Below are positions 47,741 to 61,494 of a stretch of 64,000 nucleotides of DNA, piece after piece. A model generated the notes under the pieces. That model ran no database searches and was not told the origin of the DNA. It saw only the letters and a program-made list of their open reading frames with translations. This stretch comes from Orthonyx spaldingii (taxonomy: Eukaryota; Chordata; Aves; Passeriformes; Orthonychidae), in the NCBI GenBank assembly GCA_013397795.1, contig VZTJ01001142.1:710641-774640 (forward strand), given 5' to 3'. A program made the translations under genes and the position numbers. Every line of letters starts with the position of its first letter. The first letter of the stretch is position 1.

Positions 47741-50524
47741 GTTCTTGTGTTCTTGTCGTTGTTGTTATTTTTGTTATTATTATCATCATTATCACCATAA
47801 TCATCATCATCATTAGTATCATTATTTTTATTGAATTTACATTTAGGCCAAGGGATTACTTAAAAATACAGATGCTCAGAATTGTCATCTCATGGATTTA
47901 CCTGTCTAGAAAAAAACTAAAATGAGATATCATTGTCAAACTGTTTTGTTTAGCAAAATCAAATATCCCATTGTATGCTGAAGTCACAATATTCTAGGAC
48001 CCGTCCTAGTTGTACATTTTTATATGTTTACTTCTAGGTTTTTTGATGCAACTTGGAAGGAGAATTTGGAGTTGACTCAGCTTTTGTGAATTTTCAGTAT
48101 AATTTCTAAGCTGACTGCATAAATTTCAATAAGTTTCTTTTTGCTGTAGTTATGCTTGAAGTACTATCTAGGTAAAATCAACTGCATGGGACTTCTGATG
48201 ACAATTTGTAACTCTGTAAATTTCTTATTAAATGTACTATGCTAAATATTAATTTTATCTTTGTCTTTTAAAATACTTTATTATTGAGACCTCTTTGACT
48301 GAATGATTTACATACAATGCTATTCCATAATTTTAAATTGTATTGAAATAGAAATTTGTTCTTTTTCTGCATTAAACATAACCTTGAGTATCCTCTTTCC
48401 TCTCAGGAATTACTCTTTTCAGGGAGTGAAAGATTCTCAGAAGAACACCTTTAGTCATGATTATTACCTCAAGGCACATTTGCATGGAAGTAAAGTCTTG
48501 TACAAACAATACAGTACTCAAGATCTATGAAAGATAAAGTTTATAGTTAATAGTTAATATCGTTAATAAATATATAATATAGTTCATAAATCTTTGGAGT
48601 CTTCTTTCAGGTCATATAAAAATTGTTTTCCAGTTCAAATGAAACACTAAAAGAGTAGGGAACTATATTTTATTCATTTCAAAATGAAGCTATGTGGAGA
48701 GAATGAATATTGCCTAGTAATGATATTGCAACTCTATGTGGCTAAGCATTGCTTAAAGTCGTGAGAAGCAGTGTGGAACTACAGGAGCTTATTCTCTGAA
48801 ATTGTCCTATTAAATCTTCTTTTTCTTCTGTTTGCTTCAGAAAAAAGTCCTATTTATAGTAGCATAAAAATAAAACAAAGCAAAATTAAGACCTCTTTCT
48901 GTGAAGAAATAGGTAAAAACACTTATTAATTTCATAGAAGCCTTTGTTTAGCCACCACAGTAGGAGGCATTTCAGATTCAGCTCATGTTGACAGTGACTT
49001 GAGTGGCAGCTTAAGCTAAAGGCATTAGAGAATTTCTATCTTTCACTTAAATATCATTTAAACATTTATCTTTTAAATATCAGAACAATTAAACAATTCG
49101 AGACCACTATCACAGGTTATTGTTATCATTAGGTAAAAATATTTGTCCTCTAAAACATTTGTTGCACATTGAGTAAATGCTTCTGAGTTCAATTTAGAAA
49201 TCAAAATTTTCATTGGTTTGGGAGGCACAAAAAATCAAACTAGATGACCATACTGATCTTTCCATTTCTTAAATGTAGTTATCTGCTTCTAATAAATAGA
49301 CTGATATGAGAATAGGTTAACAAAAATAAATATGAGACTAGTTTAACAAAAATAGTCATAAAAATGCTCACAGGTGCCTTCTGTAAGTGAAAAATCAGAC
49401 TTGTGGTCGAGTGTAGTTGGGCACTTCTGTAAATTCCCTCTGTCATCAAAATGACTTTGGGTAATTTATGCTTTGACAATAAAAATATTAAAACAGTGAA
49501 AGACCACCTAGCATTTCCTCCTGCCTGTAAAGTAATATGTACTGTTACTTTTTGTCTTTTTTTTTAATGGATTTAGGTACTGACAGGACTAATATTTGAA
49601 TTGTAGGTGCCTCAAACCTACTTGGAAGCATATTTCAGATCTAACAAACTGGTTTTTTGGCTGAACATTTTTTTCAATATAAGAAAAAACTCTTTGACAA
49701 ATATTTGAACGAAAATTGGACTGTATATGATCTTCAGTGGCATACACAGACAGCCTGGGCCCATGTAGAGTGCTGTATTTCTTAGATTTACCTGTTTATT
49801 TGGGGGGAAATCTAGGCTTTCTCACATAGCACTCCCATTAATTATGTAGCTTCACTCTTAAAGGAGAGAAAAATTAAGTTTGAAATTTTGCAGGAGCCAG
49901 AGCTGCAGAACCTGTGGTGCTGCTGTATGAAAATGTTATGAAATGGTTTCTAGTGAAAGTAATCATGGCACTAAGTTTGGTCTTAGACATTTCACTTAGT
50001 GCTCTCTTGTAGTCTTCAAGAAAAAGATAAGTGACTGGAGAAAAGGATATGCTGCATAGAAGTTGTGTGTTGAGAAAACAATCATATTCTTATGTAGTGT
50101 TTTGATTGTGTGAACACAGACATTGTGGTTTGGTTTTTCTTTAGATGGAATTTCACTGTTCTCCCATTTGGGGACATGTTTTCCAGGGTAGCAAAACAAG
50201 CCTAAGCATTTGGGATGTGCATTAATATTTGCCACAAACCTTCAGTGTTATGAGAGAATCTGACAGCAAACAGAGCAGTGTAAATTAATCTGGGGTGTAT
50301 TCTCTACTTCTTTTCAGCCATCTCTCTGAACCTAAGGCAAACAGATGGCTGAGGATTCCTCTGAAAGATTAAGTGCTTCGATATGAACATCTCTCAGGAT
50401 GTAGTTTACATGCTACTTGAAGTCTGACTTTTTTTCTGTTCTTTTTTTTTTCCTTCCCAAAAGAATTAAAGCATAAAGGAACAAAAGCCATAAGATATAA
50501 CAATAACATTTAGATCACAAGCTA

Positions 50525-50881
50525 CTTGTTCTTACTGTGACATTAAGTTTATTTACTTATTATACAAGCACTCATTACAGTTCCTCTTAGTATCCTTTTT
50601 TTTAACAATTCAAAGAAATAACATGTTACTATGATTCCTAAATTTTTAATGAACCCAGTTACGTTTATAGGGGCTATTAAATCCTCAGGGGCAGCAGTAG
50701 GACTTAGATAGATTATGTTCTTCGTGGCTACTTGCCAGCTGATCAGAGCTGCTGATTCCAGCAATAATGTAAGTTCTTGACTACCATGATGCTGTATTTT
50801 TCTCAGTATAGCTGCAGATACAGGGGGTGACAGAAGTTGCATAGTCTCTCCTGCAGCGTTACCAGAGAGCAGTCTTCTCCC
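50525..50881 (-). other. Possible terminal exon on the minus strand
   Basis: On the minus strand, CTTTCCTTTGTGTTTTAG at 50900-50882 is a good pyrimidine-rich acceptor. Downstream, one frame is open for about 110 codons (GRRLLSGNAAGETMQLL...), and a second encodes a short C-terminus (GEDCSLVTLQERLCNF...) before a stop. AATAAA lies at 50553-50548, followed by T/G-rich sequence. Seen: acceptor, open frames and polyadenylation signal in the right order. Inference: last exon of an unidentified transcript. No protein family recognised. Confidence 0.25.
50548..50553 (-). terminator. Possible polyadenylation signal AATAAA
   Basis: AATAAA on the minus strand, about 330 nt after the acceptor near 50882. 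The motif is common by chance in AT-rich DNA. Confidence 0.25.
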
Positions 50882-53800
50882 CTAAAACACAAAGGAAAGA
50901 GGGAAAGATTGAAAGCTATTCTTTTTTTTCTGTGCAAAAAGAATGCACATGGTTGCATATTCCCATTCCTTTTCTAGAGAAGAGATTTGATTAATAAGGA
51001 GCTATTTTTCTTTGATACTGTAAAAGCCTTTCCAAGGATTGATTTACTCCTCCAAATTTAATTCTTTGAGTCTGCTTAATCTAAAAATTGGCTTGCTATG
51101 TTGACTTTGTTAGCATAAATCAGTTTTTAAGTGACTACAGTATGTATGATTTAACACCTTTGAAGTTGTTCCTGAGGTGGGATGCCCAATAAGAACTCAG
51201 AATCACAGAACTGGTCTGTACTGTACTCAATAATGCTGTGTACTCAGTAATGCTCATGACAAGTTTATCTGCCATATTGTATCATCTTTTGTCTTTCTTT
51301 CACTAAAATATTTATTCTCTTCTGGAGAAATTACTGCTAAACACAACAATTTACTTAGGATCTTCCTGGGTGGCTGGACTTAGCACAGAAAAACCATCAT
51401 GAGATAATATTCCAGAGTTACAGTATTCAACAAACTTCCAGTGATTTTTTTTTCTTTCATTTTTAAACAGTCTTTTCTTCTTCTTTTCTTCCACATGAGA
51501 ATATAAAAACAGAAGAGAAAATGCTTCTTTATTGAAAAGTGGAAAGAATACTCTAAGGTTGTTATGATTTCTGTGGTAGTATAATGACTGACGTATCAAC
51601 ATTGTATTGTTGACATGTGCAACCTGTGATCCACTATAACCTCAAATCTTGCTCTGCTGCCTGCCTGGTCATTCTTCACCCTGTGTTTCACTAACTGGAT
51701 GTTCTTGCTTAAATAAGTAAACTGCATTATTTACATACAGAATTCCATAACTATCAAAACTTTTTTTTTCATTTTTCAACATAATGAATTTAGACTTCAA
51801 TATTTTCCTGTGGTATATTCATAGTCTCCCTCAGACCAAAGTAATTTAAATTGTAATAAGAAAACAATAAAAGCTAACAAGTTTTTTCCCTAATCTCAAG
51901 ACAGGTTCCCATGCAGTACAGCTTGATATGTTTTTCATTATTTGCCAATGAATTATGTATAACTGTTCTGCAGCCATGGCTATATACATCTCTAGTTTTA
52001 CATCCAACCTGTAGCACCTTTATTTGTGTTGTTTTCCTTCATACTTTATGAGCTTTAATGGACTTAAAATAGAATATCTACTTCTTCCCCTACCTGTAAA
52101 GTCTACCACTGTTATAGAAGACAATAACATTGGCCTGACATGTGCCAGATTCTACTTGTTCTTCTTAGTTCATTTTTTCCCAAGTCATTTAAATATTTTG
52201 ATTATCCCTCCGGTGTTTTTCTGATTAACAAAAAAAAAAGATTCAAGAATCAGAATCATAGGAAAGCAGGTAAAAATTGGTAGGACTTGCAGAAGACCTA
52301 TTGAATAAACTTGGCTGTAGAGAAATTCAAAGGTGCTCCAGAACTTCGATTGTTCAGCCATCTAAATCTTCTAAGTAGACAGGTTGAAGCTGAGGCATTT
52401 TTGTGTAAAAAATATTTTCCTCAGAGAGTTGTTAGTGGTTTAATTTACATCAGTACTTCAGTGAAGGAAACAGAGAAAAGCATATAAAGATGGGGTCTAT
52501 TATCGTCATCAAGCACCACCAAATTCCCTTTTATCTTGTACATCTGCAAGTATGCTCTTATTGAAAATAACTGTAAAATAACATAAGGATGGTCTGTGTT
52601 TTCTAAAAATTATTTATTGGTGATCTCCTGGTTTTACATCTTCAATGGATTTTTTCTTGCTCATAAATAATTTATATTTTTAATAAGTATATATTCTTTT
52701 TCATATGTACAGATGATGGTAGTTAGATTATTTTGGGTGAGAGATCTTGTGGAGGTGGAAGAGCTGTAGAGAAAATGTTGCTTTGTCATTAATTGTGATA
52801 ATCATGTCTTCTCAAATGCTCACATTGCTTTTAGCTTGTGAAAATTTAACTAAGAATTTAACTTCCCTCTTGAAGCATGGTAGCTTTTAGTAATGAGGTT
52901 ATTCTCCCTGTTCTTTGGTTATGCTAAACCCAAACAATGCATTCAACTTTGACTCTAAGCCATTATTGTCAAAACAGTGTAATTTGGAAATTAACAATTA
53001 GGTGAAAATGTCTTGCTACAGTAATTCCTTCAGGCTTCTCTTGGCTGCCTCAGCTTCATCCTATCTGAAAAATGATGTATCATCACCTTGGCAAAGATTT
53101 CAGATTCTATGTTCCCAAAAATGAATGTAGCATTTGCATTCATTTTGCCTGTTGCTCTTGGGTTGCTTTTTTAAATTCTAAATCTTTTTATTTACTTCTG
53201 ATAGCTCCATTCCTTCTTCTCCATCATAAGCAGTAATGAATGTATTCATATCTTCTTTTCCATAAACAAAGAAATGTGTATCAACATTATCAGTGCATAA
53301 ATGGTTCAAAGGTGCTGAAATTCATGCCAGATGCTTCAGTGACTCAGTACCAAATGGCGAAATGTCTGAAAGCTTAACAAGATATTCATTTTTCTGCTGG
53401 AAATGTTTTTTTTACAAAGGCCTTTTTCTGTTAAGAGCCATCATTGATCACAGTTCCTCAAAATGCAGAATCAACAAGGTCTGAGCAGTCAGCTTACAAA
53501 TCAGAGCAATTTGGTTCTGCTGCTTGTATTAAACCATGATTTTATAACAGTCAATTTTTAAGAGAAATTTAAATAAGATACCTTATAGAAAAAGTTTCTT
53601 AAGAAAATGGTGGTTACATGTTGTTTGTTGGGGTTATTTTCAGATTTAAAGGCAAGTGTAAATTTGGACTCTGTGATTTTTATATCTTACAGCTTGATTA
53701 AAAACAAAATTAGTTGTCATTTAGAAAGAGGAAAGGATGTGAAAGTTGTTAAATAACTAATAGGTCAAAAGATATTTAGGCATCATTCAGTCTTACAGGA

Positions 53801-55860
53801 GGTTTGGTCAGTGCCTCAGCCTCATACCTGTGCCTCTTCTGATCCCTTCTTTTTTTACTTCCTACAATATGGTGACTTGTTTCAACCAAATTAATTCAGT
53901 AAATAGAGAATAATTATGCATTCTAAAATTAATAACTGTGCCTTTCCCTGTCTCATCTGCTTTACCCTCTGATATATGAAACAGATTCATATTTTGAATG
54001 GAGTCATGTCCTGAGACGCAGCATTGAATATCACATTGAAAATTATTTTAATTATCCAACATACTGATTGTTTGAGCTGTTTTAGTGTCCCTTAGGAGAC
54101 TTGGATATTTGAGGTTAAGTTCTACTTGATCACTAGTGGTGAGCTGCATGCTGTTTTGATTTCAATGCATTTTCATTTTTAGTATTTATCGACACATGAA
54201 ACTGATCATTAAAGCAAAAAATGTCCTGAGTTGAGAACACAGAGATTTTCTTTTTAATAGTTGATGAAACTAAATGCCATAAGGACATTGATGTTTTCTC
54301 TTTCATATGTAGATACCACGAAAGTTACTATACATTCTACATTAAAAAAAGAACACTCAGAATTTATAATTATTTATCCATTTATTCTGTAGATAATATT
54401 TTCAGTACCCATTCTTAAAGGAGGAAGCAAAGTGGGTAGAGTCCCTTTTCTAAGCAGTATCACTTAGCTGTCAGACATTATCACAATGATGCATTGTTTA
54501 GAATATAAACGCTATGAGGAACCATGGATCAAACACAAGTTTTCCATGTATTGACATTTTTTCTTGTAAAATTTAATGAAAATGTAATCCTCTAAATTAA
54601 CAGCTTGACATAAAAGTCATTAAAATAGATGGAAACATATCCATTCATTTACCAAGTGTTTAGAGCAAGCATTTAAGTAGCTTTTAATGCTTTTCTCTCC
54701 AGCCTGATAAATGTTATCTTCATTATACATATGATGCTGTGAAGTCATGGAAAGTTTAAATGTTGATTCCAAGGCCACAAAATGAGACAGCTGGAAAACC
54801 AAAACTTAAATATTAATAGCTCTCTGTATTTCATCTTTAAGTTAGTTTTTATCTAAATAAATTAATTGTTAAGGGTCATTTTTTTAAAAGGCAATATATA
54901 TTAAAATATTTCTTGATCTTTATATCATAAAAATTAGCACCTGAACACTTTTTAGTTACAGCAAAGAACCTATATGGTTCTAGAGAGACTGCAGTCAAAA
55001 ATTGTTAGATAAGATAATGCATCAAAGTGAATAAGGAGCCTGTGTAGGAAATATTCATATATTGATAAAAAATAATATTGTTACAGTGGTCCTTGCTAAA
55101 AACCAAAACAATATTTTCTTAGTTTTACTACTAATTTCTCTCTGAGATACCAGTGGAGGTTACAGGAACATTTTCAGTGGTATTTTGACTGGATTGCTTA
55201 GGTTAATTGTTAAACCAGAGAGGCATGCAAGTAACAGCATATGTACAGAAAAATAAGCATCAAAATTTAACCATATAAAGTGATGTGAGAAAAGAGGAGA
55301 AAGGCAATATGGAAGCCGAGCACCAAAACTCAGTGACAAGAAAAGAATTGGGCAAAACTGGTGACAAACAACAGAGGAAGATTAGAAATCATGAACCAGT
55401 GACTTTATTTACTTCAGCAACCAGTTGTAAAGGACTTAGATGAAAATTACACATGAACTTACACAGGAATTAAATCCCCAAATTATTTATGTGGTTCTTA
55501 AAATGTTCCAAATATCCCCATGTAAGTTATCAGTGCAGTATTAGCTATTATTGCAATGCTATTAAATCTTGGACAAGATACTGGAGTTTTGGAAGAAAAA
55601 AATCCCTTCTCCCATAAGGTACAGCACAGCTCCCAGTGCGGGGCCTTCATTCATTTTCCTGTGAACATGAACACTCCTGGGGCACTTCCTTAAAGCAAGG
55701 GAGGAAGAAGAGGCCTCTTCCCATTCCTCGTCACTGCTCGAGCAAAGCCTCCACGGGTAGAGGCTCTGTGGGTGTCAAAGGAAGGAAGAGGGTCAGGCCT
55801 TACCATGTGGAGCTGACCTCAGGGGGCCAGCAAACTAAACCAGAATTTTACAGAACTGTA

Positions 55861-56030
55861 AAATCATTGAATGGTTTGGGCTGGGAGTGACTTTAAGATC
55901 ATCTAGTTCCAATTCCCTTGCCATGGCCAGAGACACCTTCCACTAAACCAGAGCGCTCCAAGACCCATCCAACCTGACTTTGAACACTTCAAGGTATGGG
56001 GCATTCATAATTTTGGGCAGAAAAGTTTTG
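55861..56030 (-). mobile_element. CR1 LINE 3' end
   Basis: Plus-strand reading AAATCATTGAATGGTTTGGG, AGATCATCTAGTTCCAA, GACACCTTCCACTAAACCAG and GGTATGGGGCATTCATAA is the reverse complement of a CR1 3' end. It is about 170 bp, 5'-truncated and noncoding. Confidence 0.9.
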
Positions 56031-57420
56031 TTTTCTTTTCCAGAAAAGCATCATGCACTTTACACCAACTGTTTAAATATGCTTAAAGCCTCGACCTAGC
56101 AAATATTTGGAAAGATATGTTCACTCCCAAGGCTGAAGGCTTGTCCCATGTGAACACGGAATTTGGAAGGATTGAAATATGATCTTGAGAAAAGTCCCTG
56201 AAAATGAACCAAACATCAAAATACAAATGAATTAAGAGTAACTGTAGAAACCTTGGAAAGGAAGGGAGAAGCTTAAAAAAATGGCAGAAATTAATCACTC
56301 TCAAGAAAACTGGAAGTAATTTGAGACATATGCGTGGTTTTATTTTGCACCAATTAAAGCTTTAATCTCAACCTAACCATGGAATCAATGTCGAGGTCCA
56401 TCACCACAGTTACAGTCAAGGTAATATCAGTGAAATTTAGAAGTCAGTTTATAAGCATGGTCGTAATTCAAGAGAAATTGATTTTTAAATGAGTGATCCT
56501 CACACTCCATACCTATGTAGCTATGCATTAGGTCATTTATTGCATTGCTTTCCTGACTTCTGGCATCTGTAGGGAAAATCCAACTTCCCTGTAAATTGTA
56601 CTGGTTTTAAAAGACCAAAATATAATCTGTTTAATTTTGCACCCCATTTAGGTGCCCAAGCAAGTATATTTGACTTTTCCAACAAACACGTACCGTACAG
56701 CTCAGCTTTCAAATGGAGTTCTGAAAGTTCTAGGAATCTCAGATACAAGCATAAACCAATGTATTTAGTATAATTTAACCAAAGTGCTGCCACCAATTTA
56801 TGTTCAGAATCCCTTTGTCAGTGCCTTGACAAGAAACAGCAAAAACCTCATTGCCAAAGAACTGTCTGAAGAGGAATGAGATGGCAAAAAATTCTCCATT
56901 CAGTTTACTCATGTCCTTTACCATCTCCATATAGTACAATGTGTTCACATTACAATTATATAAAAGACTTTATATTATTGGATAGTGACACAGAAAAAAT
57001 ATTTTCACAATTGCTTTACATGGAATTTTAAATCCATATGTCAGGTCAGATTCTGAAGGCTTTCCATCCTAAGAAAAAACTTCTTCAAAGTCCAGAGGAT
57101 TTTGTAGAGCAGCAAAACAGGGTTTAAAATCTGAGGTCTGGTCTGAAAGCTGAACAGAAGTTCTAAAAGGTGCCTGAGTTTAAATCCTGGTTTATTTTTG
57201 CTCCTAGGAATTGTTCACCTTTTCTCTTCAATTTCTATTACAGAAAGAAGGGATTCTGGATTCAGAGAGCAGAAAAGGATGCAGGTTTTAAATAGCATCA
57301 TTTAGAAGGGAGAAAAAGGAATTGGGGTGGTTGTAGATCTTTAACATTCATCCCAAGTCAGCACTTGCAAGCAAACTTAATGTGTATTATCATGTTATTA
57401 TGTATTTGTGTTGTAATTGT

Positions 57421-57540
57421 TGGAGGGTTTTTTGTGGGGAGAGGAGTGTGTTTCTGTGGGAGTTTTGTATTTTGTGGGGTTTTTTTGGTGATTTTGTTTG
57501 TTTGTTTGTGGTTTATTTTGTAGTTTTGTTTCAATTTTTT
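57421..57540. repeat. T/G-rich low-complexity tract
   Basis: Dominated by T and G, with a (TTTG)n core. It is the complement type of the A/C tracts at 26908, 32148 and 61336. Confidence 0.7.
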
Positions 57541-60500
57541 TTCCTCAGGATCTTTTTTAGTTCTACCTTTTTCTATCTACCCAGCTCTGTATTTCTTAAC
57601 CTTATTTTCATTCTCTGTCATCACTTATATTTACTGCTACAGTCAGTCCCAAGGTAGCCTACATTTCTGCACTAAGAATCATTAGCAGAAAATTAACAGT
57701 TAATACTCCTTGAAAAGGGATTGGATATGTCCCTGAAGGCTGAGACATCTTTTGATTTGTTCACCTCTTAACTCTAAAGTAGTAGTTTTGTTGAACAGTG
57801 CTCGACAGAGTCCTGTACAAACACATGCTCACCATGAACAAAGCTCAGACCATGGCCCCAGAGCTTTCCTCATTTCAGTCCCTTATTGCAGCAGTTCACA
57901 AGCCCTGCTTTGCAGAAATAGGTTGCAGGATGGCTGGTAGAAGAACTGAACCACAGCATTGTTTCTTCAGCTTCCTGCTACACAAATGGCAAAACAAGGA
58001 AAGCATTATTAAAATGATTGTCTACTTTTTCTTATTTTCTATTTAGGCCACTATCCCAGAAGATTGGCTGGCTGTCATTTAAAACTGACATTTGATACTC
58101 TGTTGAAGTGAATGCAAGTCACTCTCTGATAAATGCTCAGAGAATGAATATAATACAAAATTTTCATATCAGTTTTGCAGAGAGATTCCTGGACTACTAA
58201 AGGTCCTGATAGTTTTTGGCATGCTACATATTTAGCTCTGTTCTTCTTTGTCTTGCCCTGCATATATAGTTCTTCACTATATCTAGTAAGCCACCCATTA
58301 TATTTTTTGGAGTTACAGGAATTCTTCTACTGTGAATGTCATATTAATCTTGGACATGTATTGAAAATGTTCTCCATAACCACCTTTACAAGGCTTGTGT
58401 ACAGAGATTTTTTGCAGTGGATGTATCACAGCATTCACATGGAAGGCAATCCCTTTGCCTCACTATTGCATCTGTTGTTCTCTTTAGCGATTTAATTCTT
58501 CATATCGTGTGAGAATCCTCCTGTGCAGTGACAGTATTACACCATGTTGGCTGGGTTATCTGTGAATTAAAAAAATGGGCTTCAGTTAATATTTTCCCAA
58601 GAATCAAGAGAGGAACAGCACTATGGTTTGACTTGATCAGAGCTGTACAAAAGAGCAACATAAATCATTTAATATAAAAAGCTAGACAGCGCCAACAAAA
58701 AAGTACATATATAAAGAGGAGAAGAATTTTGCCCTTAAAAAATCCCTACCAAAACACACACACAAAAGACACTACCTGATTATCTGTATGTTGTAAATAC
58801 ATAGATATTCTTTGATTATAATACATTGGCACAGCTGTATATGGTAGTCTTCCTATCTGAAACTTGAAATTCCAAAAGTATGAAAAAGCATGGTAAATTT
58901 TTTGAACTTCAGAGCCTGTAGGGCTTGAGCTATGTTTTTTTTTCTCATCTTGTGTAAGAAAACTAATTGCAGTTGAGAATAGAGATCAAAAGATATTGTC
59001 CTTTCCTCTTCAGTCTGGCCAGGATTTCTCTCTGACTTTGTGAATAAAATAAAAAGTTAAAGTCTTTTTCAATTTGTTTTCCTATTTATATTTCTGTTGC
59101 CTTATGGTAAAAATTCCCTACAGGTATAGTGTGATGGCCAGTTCATTCTGCCCTGAAATCAGCCTAAATAGCCTGGAAAGAGTGCAGGGAGCCTGGGGAG
59201 TGGAATATCATGCATGACAGGTTCAGCAGCTGGTCATAGCTGTACTGGGCAGAAACAGGGCTGCTCAGAGATCTGTCCCATGCCATCCATTTTAACATAG
59301 AAAAACATGTATCTTGGGTATCAAAAAGTTTGGGAAACATTGTCTATACCACCTGGATTAATTAATAAGTTCTACTAACATGGATTAAAATGTATAGCCA
59401 TGATAATTTTTTTTTTGTGCAGTCAAGGATCTCCTTTCCTTTAAAAGAAAGTTCAGTGTGTTATTTTTTTGTTACTCTTGTGTGAATGTCTGAGCATGCA
59501 AATCTTTCAGATCCCATGTAGAAAACTTGGTGTGTTTCTAGAAATTCTTCCTGACCTCTTCTTATCCACAATTGGAAGATTTGGGTCAACAAATCTTGAC
59601 ATCTGCATTCAAGTTCTAGTCCTTAGGGATCTGAAGACTTTTGAATAATTGAGTTCCCACTCTTCGTCTCCTCCAGTGGGAAGCTATCAGGAAGGAAACA
59701 TTTCTGATTAAATATGAATTGGAAAGAAAAGGCAACAATTGTACCACAGACATGGTGTTGTCAGTAAAAAAATACCCAGTCAGGCCTTTGTCACCCCACA
59801 ACAAGTTTGAGAGTCTGTAGTTCCAAATTATCTTGGCTTATTCACGAAAGCAAGCTAAGAATTCGTTGGTCTGAATACATACATCTTCTTGTGAATACTT
59901 ACACTATTGCAGAAAAAAAAGAGTGTCTGGTGCAAGCAGTAGGCTATTTCTTCAAAATAATATAATTCAAAATATTTTAAACAAAATTTCAAAGTGTATA
60001 TAAATTCTCAAAAAAGTGCTAAGTGCAAAAGGTTGATTATGTATGACTATATGAATGAAGCCAAGTAAGAGTTTAAAAACTGCTACTAAAATACATTAGC
60101 ATGCCCCAAAACTGTAATACCTCAATCTAAAACATAGTGAGTTTACAAAAAAGATCTTAATCCTAATTAAAACTGGTCATAATTTATATAAAATAATATT
60201 TTATTAGCCTCCAGCTTTTTATTAATTTATTATTTTTCCTGATTCCTGAATCCTTAGTTGTCCATGCAACTGTTCTGGTTCCAATAGTTCCAAAGCTCAG
60301 TAAGTTTTTAAGAACACAGGTTTGTACATTAAACCATCAGCTAAGGCATTAAATATACCATAAATAATCATTCACCATCTTTATGAGCATTTTTAATAGA
60401 AATACCTATGAAAATTGCCCATAGTTGGGAGGACAAATCAGATGAAGATTGGTAGCAATACCAGCACTTTTCCTTTGTGCTCTTATGCTCTGATCCCTGT

Positions 60501-61335
60501 TTAGTCATGTAAATTAAAACTATTGAACACAAAATCAGAAATCAAGACTCATATGGGCATAGTAAGAAGAAGAGCTGAAAACTGTAAAGCTCATTTATTT
60601 TCTAAGTTGTGCAAGTCTCATTTTCTGTGAAGCTCTTATATTCTACTGGTGGGCAATTTAGAAAATTCTTAGATCATTTTTCGTCACTAATTGGGAGCAT
60701 TTAATTTATTTGGGCAGATAAGAAATGTGAATGTGGGAACTGCATAATTTTAAGACAGTCAAGAGTCAAGGCAAAGAAGATGGAGAAAAAAAAGATCTGC
60801 ATTTCCCCATGCCAGCCTGAGACCTTGGTATGTCAATTAATCTCTTTGTTTTAATTTGTTTTAAATCAGGAATAATTATATTTCTGTAATTTGGAAGGCT
60901 TCTGAGATTCTAAATTTAGTGGTGCTCATAAAGCCTTTGAGAGGTTTCACTGGTAGATGGTCTAAATTAGCACTATGTACTTACAAATATCCTCTAATTT
61001 TCTTAAAGGTTTATAATTCCTGGCAGTATTAACTCAATATTTTCAAGGGAGAAATGACTAATTAATTTTCTAATATTCTAGAAGCACACTAAAATTAATA
61101 AGTGCAGAGTCCTACTTAGCACAAATTACTTAACGCTTAAGTTTTGCAATGCTGTGTATTGATACATTTGTCATATTATGAATATCTAAGTTTAAAAAGG
61201 ATTATGCATGAAGTCATAAGTCATAAAATGTAAAATAGAGGAAGTTGACTCTACTGTTCATGGAATTACAGGAACCAGGTGACAGATGGTACTTTCTCCC
61301 TCCCTTCATGTTACTCCCAGATGTTGCTTCCAGGA

Positions 61336-61494
61336 AAAAGAAAAAGAAAAACAACAAAAAAAACCCCAACAAAAAGAAGCATATAAAACCCCAAACAAAC
61401 GAACAGAAGACTAACAAAACTAAACCAAATTTACAGAAAAAAAAAGAAATCAAACAAAAAAAATTCCAACAAAAACAACCAAAAAAAGCACTAT
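61336..61494. repeat. A/C-rich low-complexity tract
   Basis: About 160 bp dominated by A with C interruptions and few G or T. Confidence 0.8.

Larger units (their letters stand above)
46021..55860. other. Long unique AT-rich region
   Basis: Nearly 10 kb without a confidently identified gene or transposon, apart from the ATT microsatellite at 47676-47740 and the exon candidate near 50525-50881. 55640-55840 is GC-richer but unassigned. Confidence 0.5.

Noticed and set aside
47598..47816. Frame with long poly-leucine as a membrane protein
   Set aside because: It is a translation of the ATT microsatellite.
51190..51260. CR1 relic near AGAATCACAGAACTGG
   Set aside because: Only a few bases resemble a CR1 end; too short to support.
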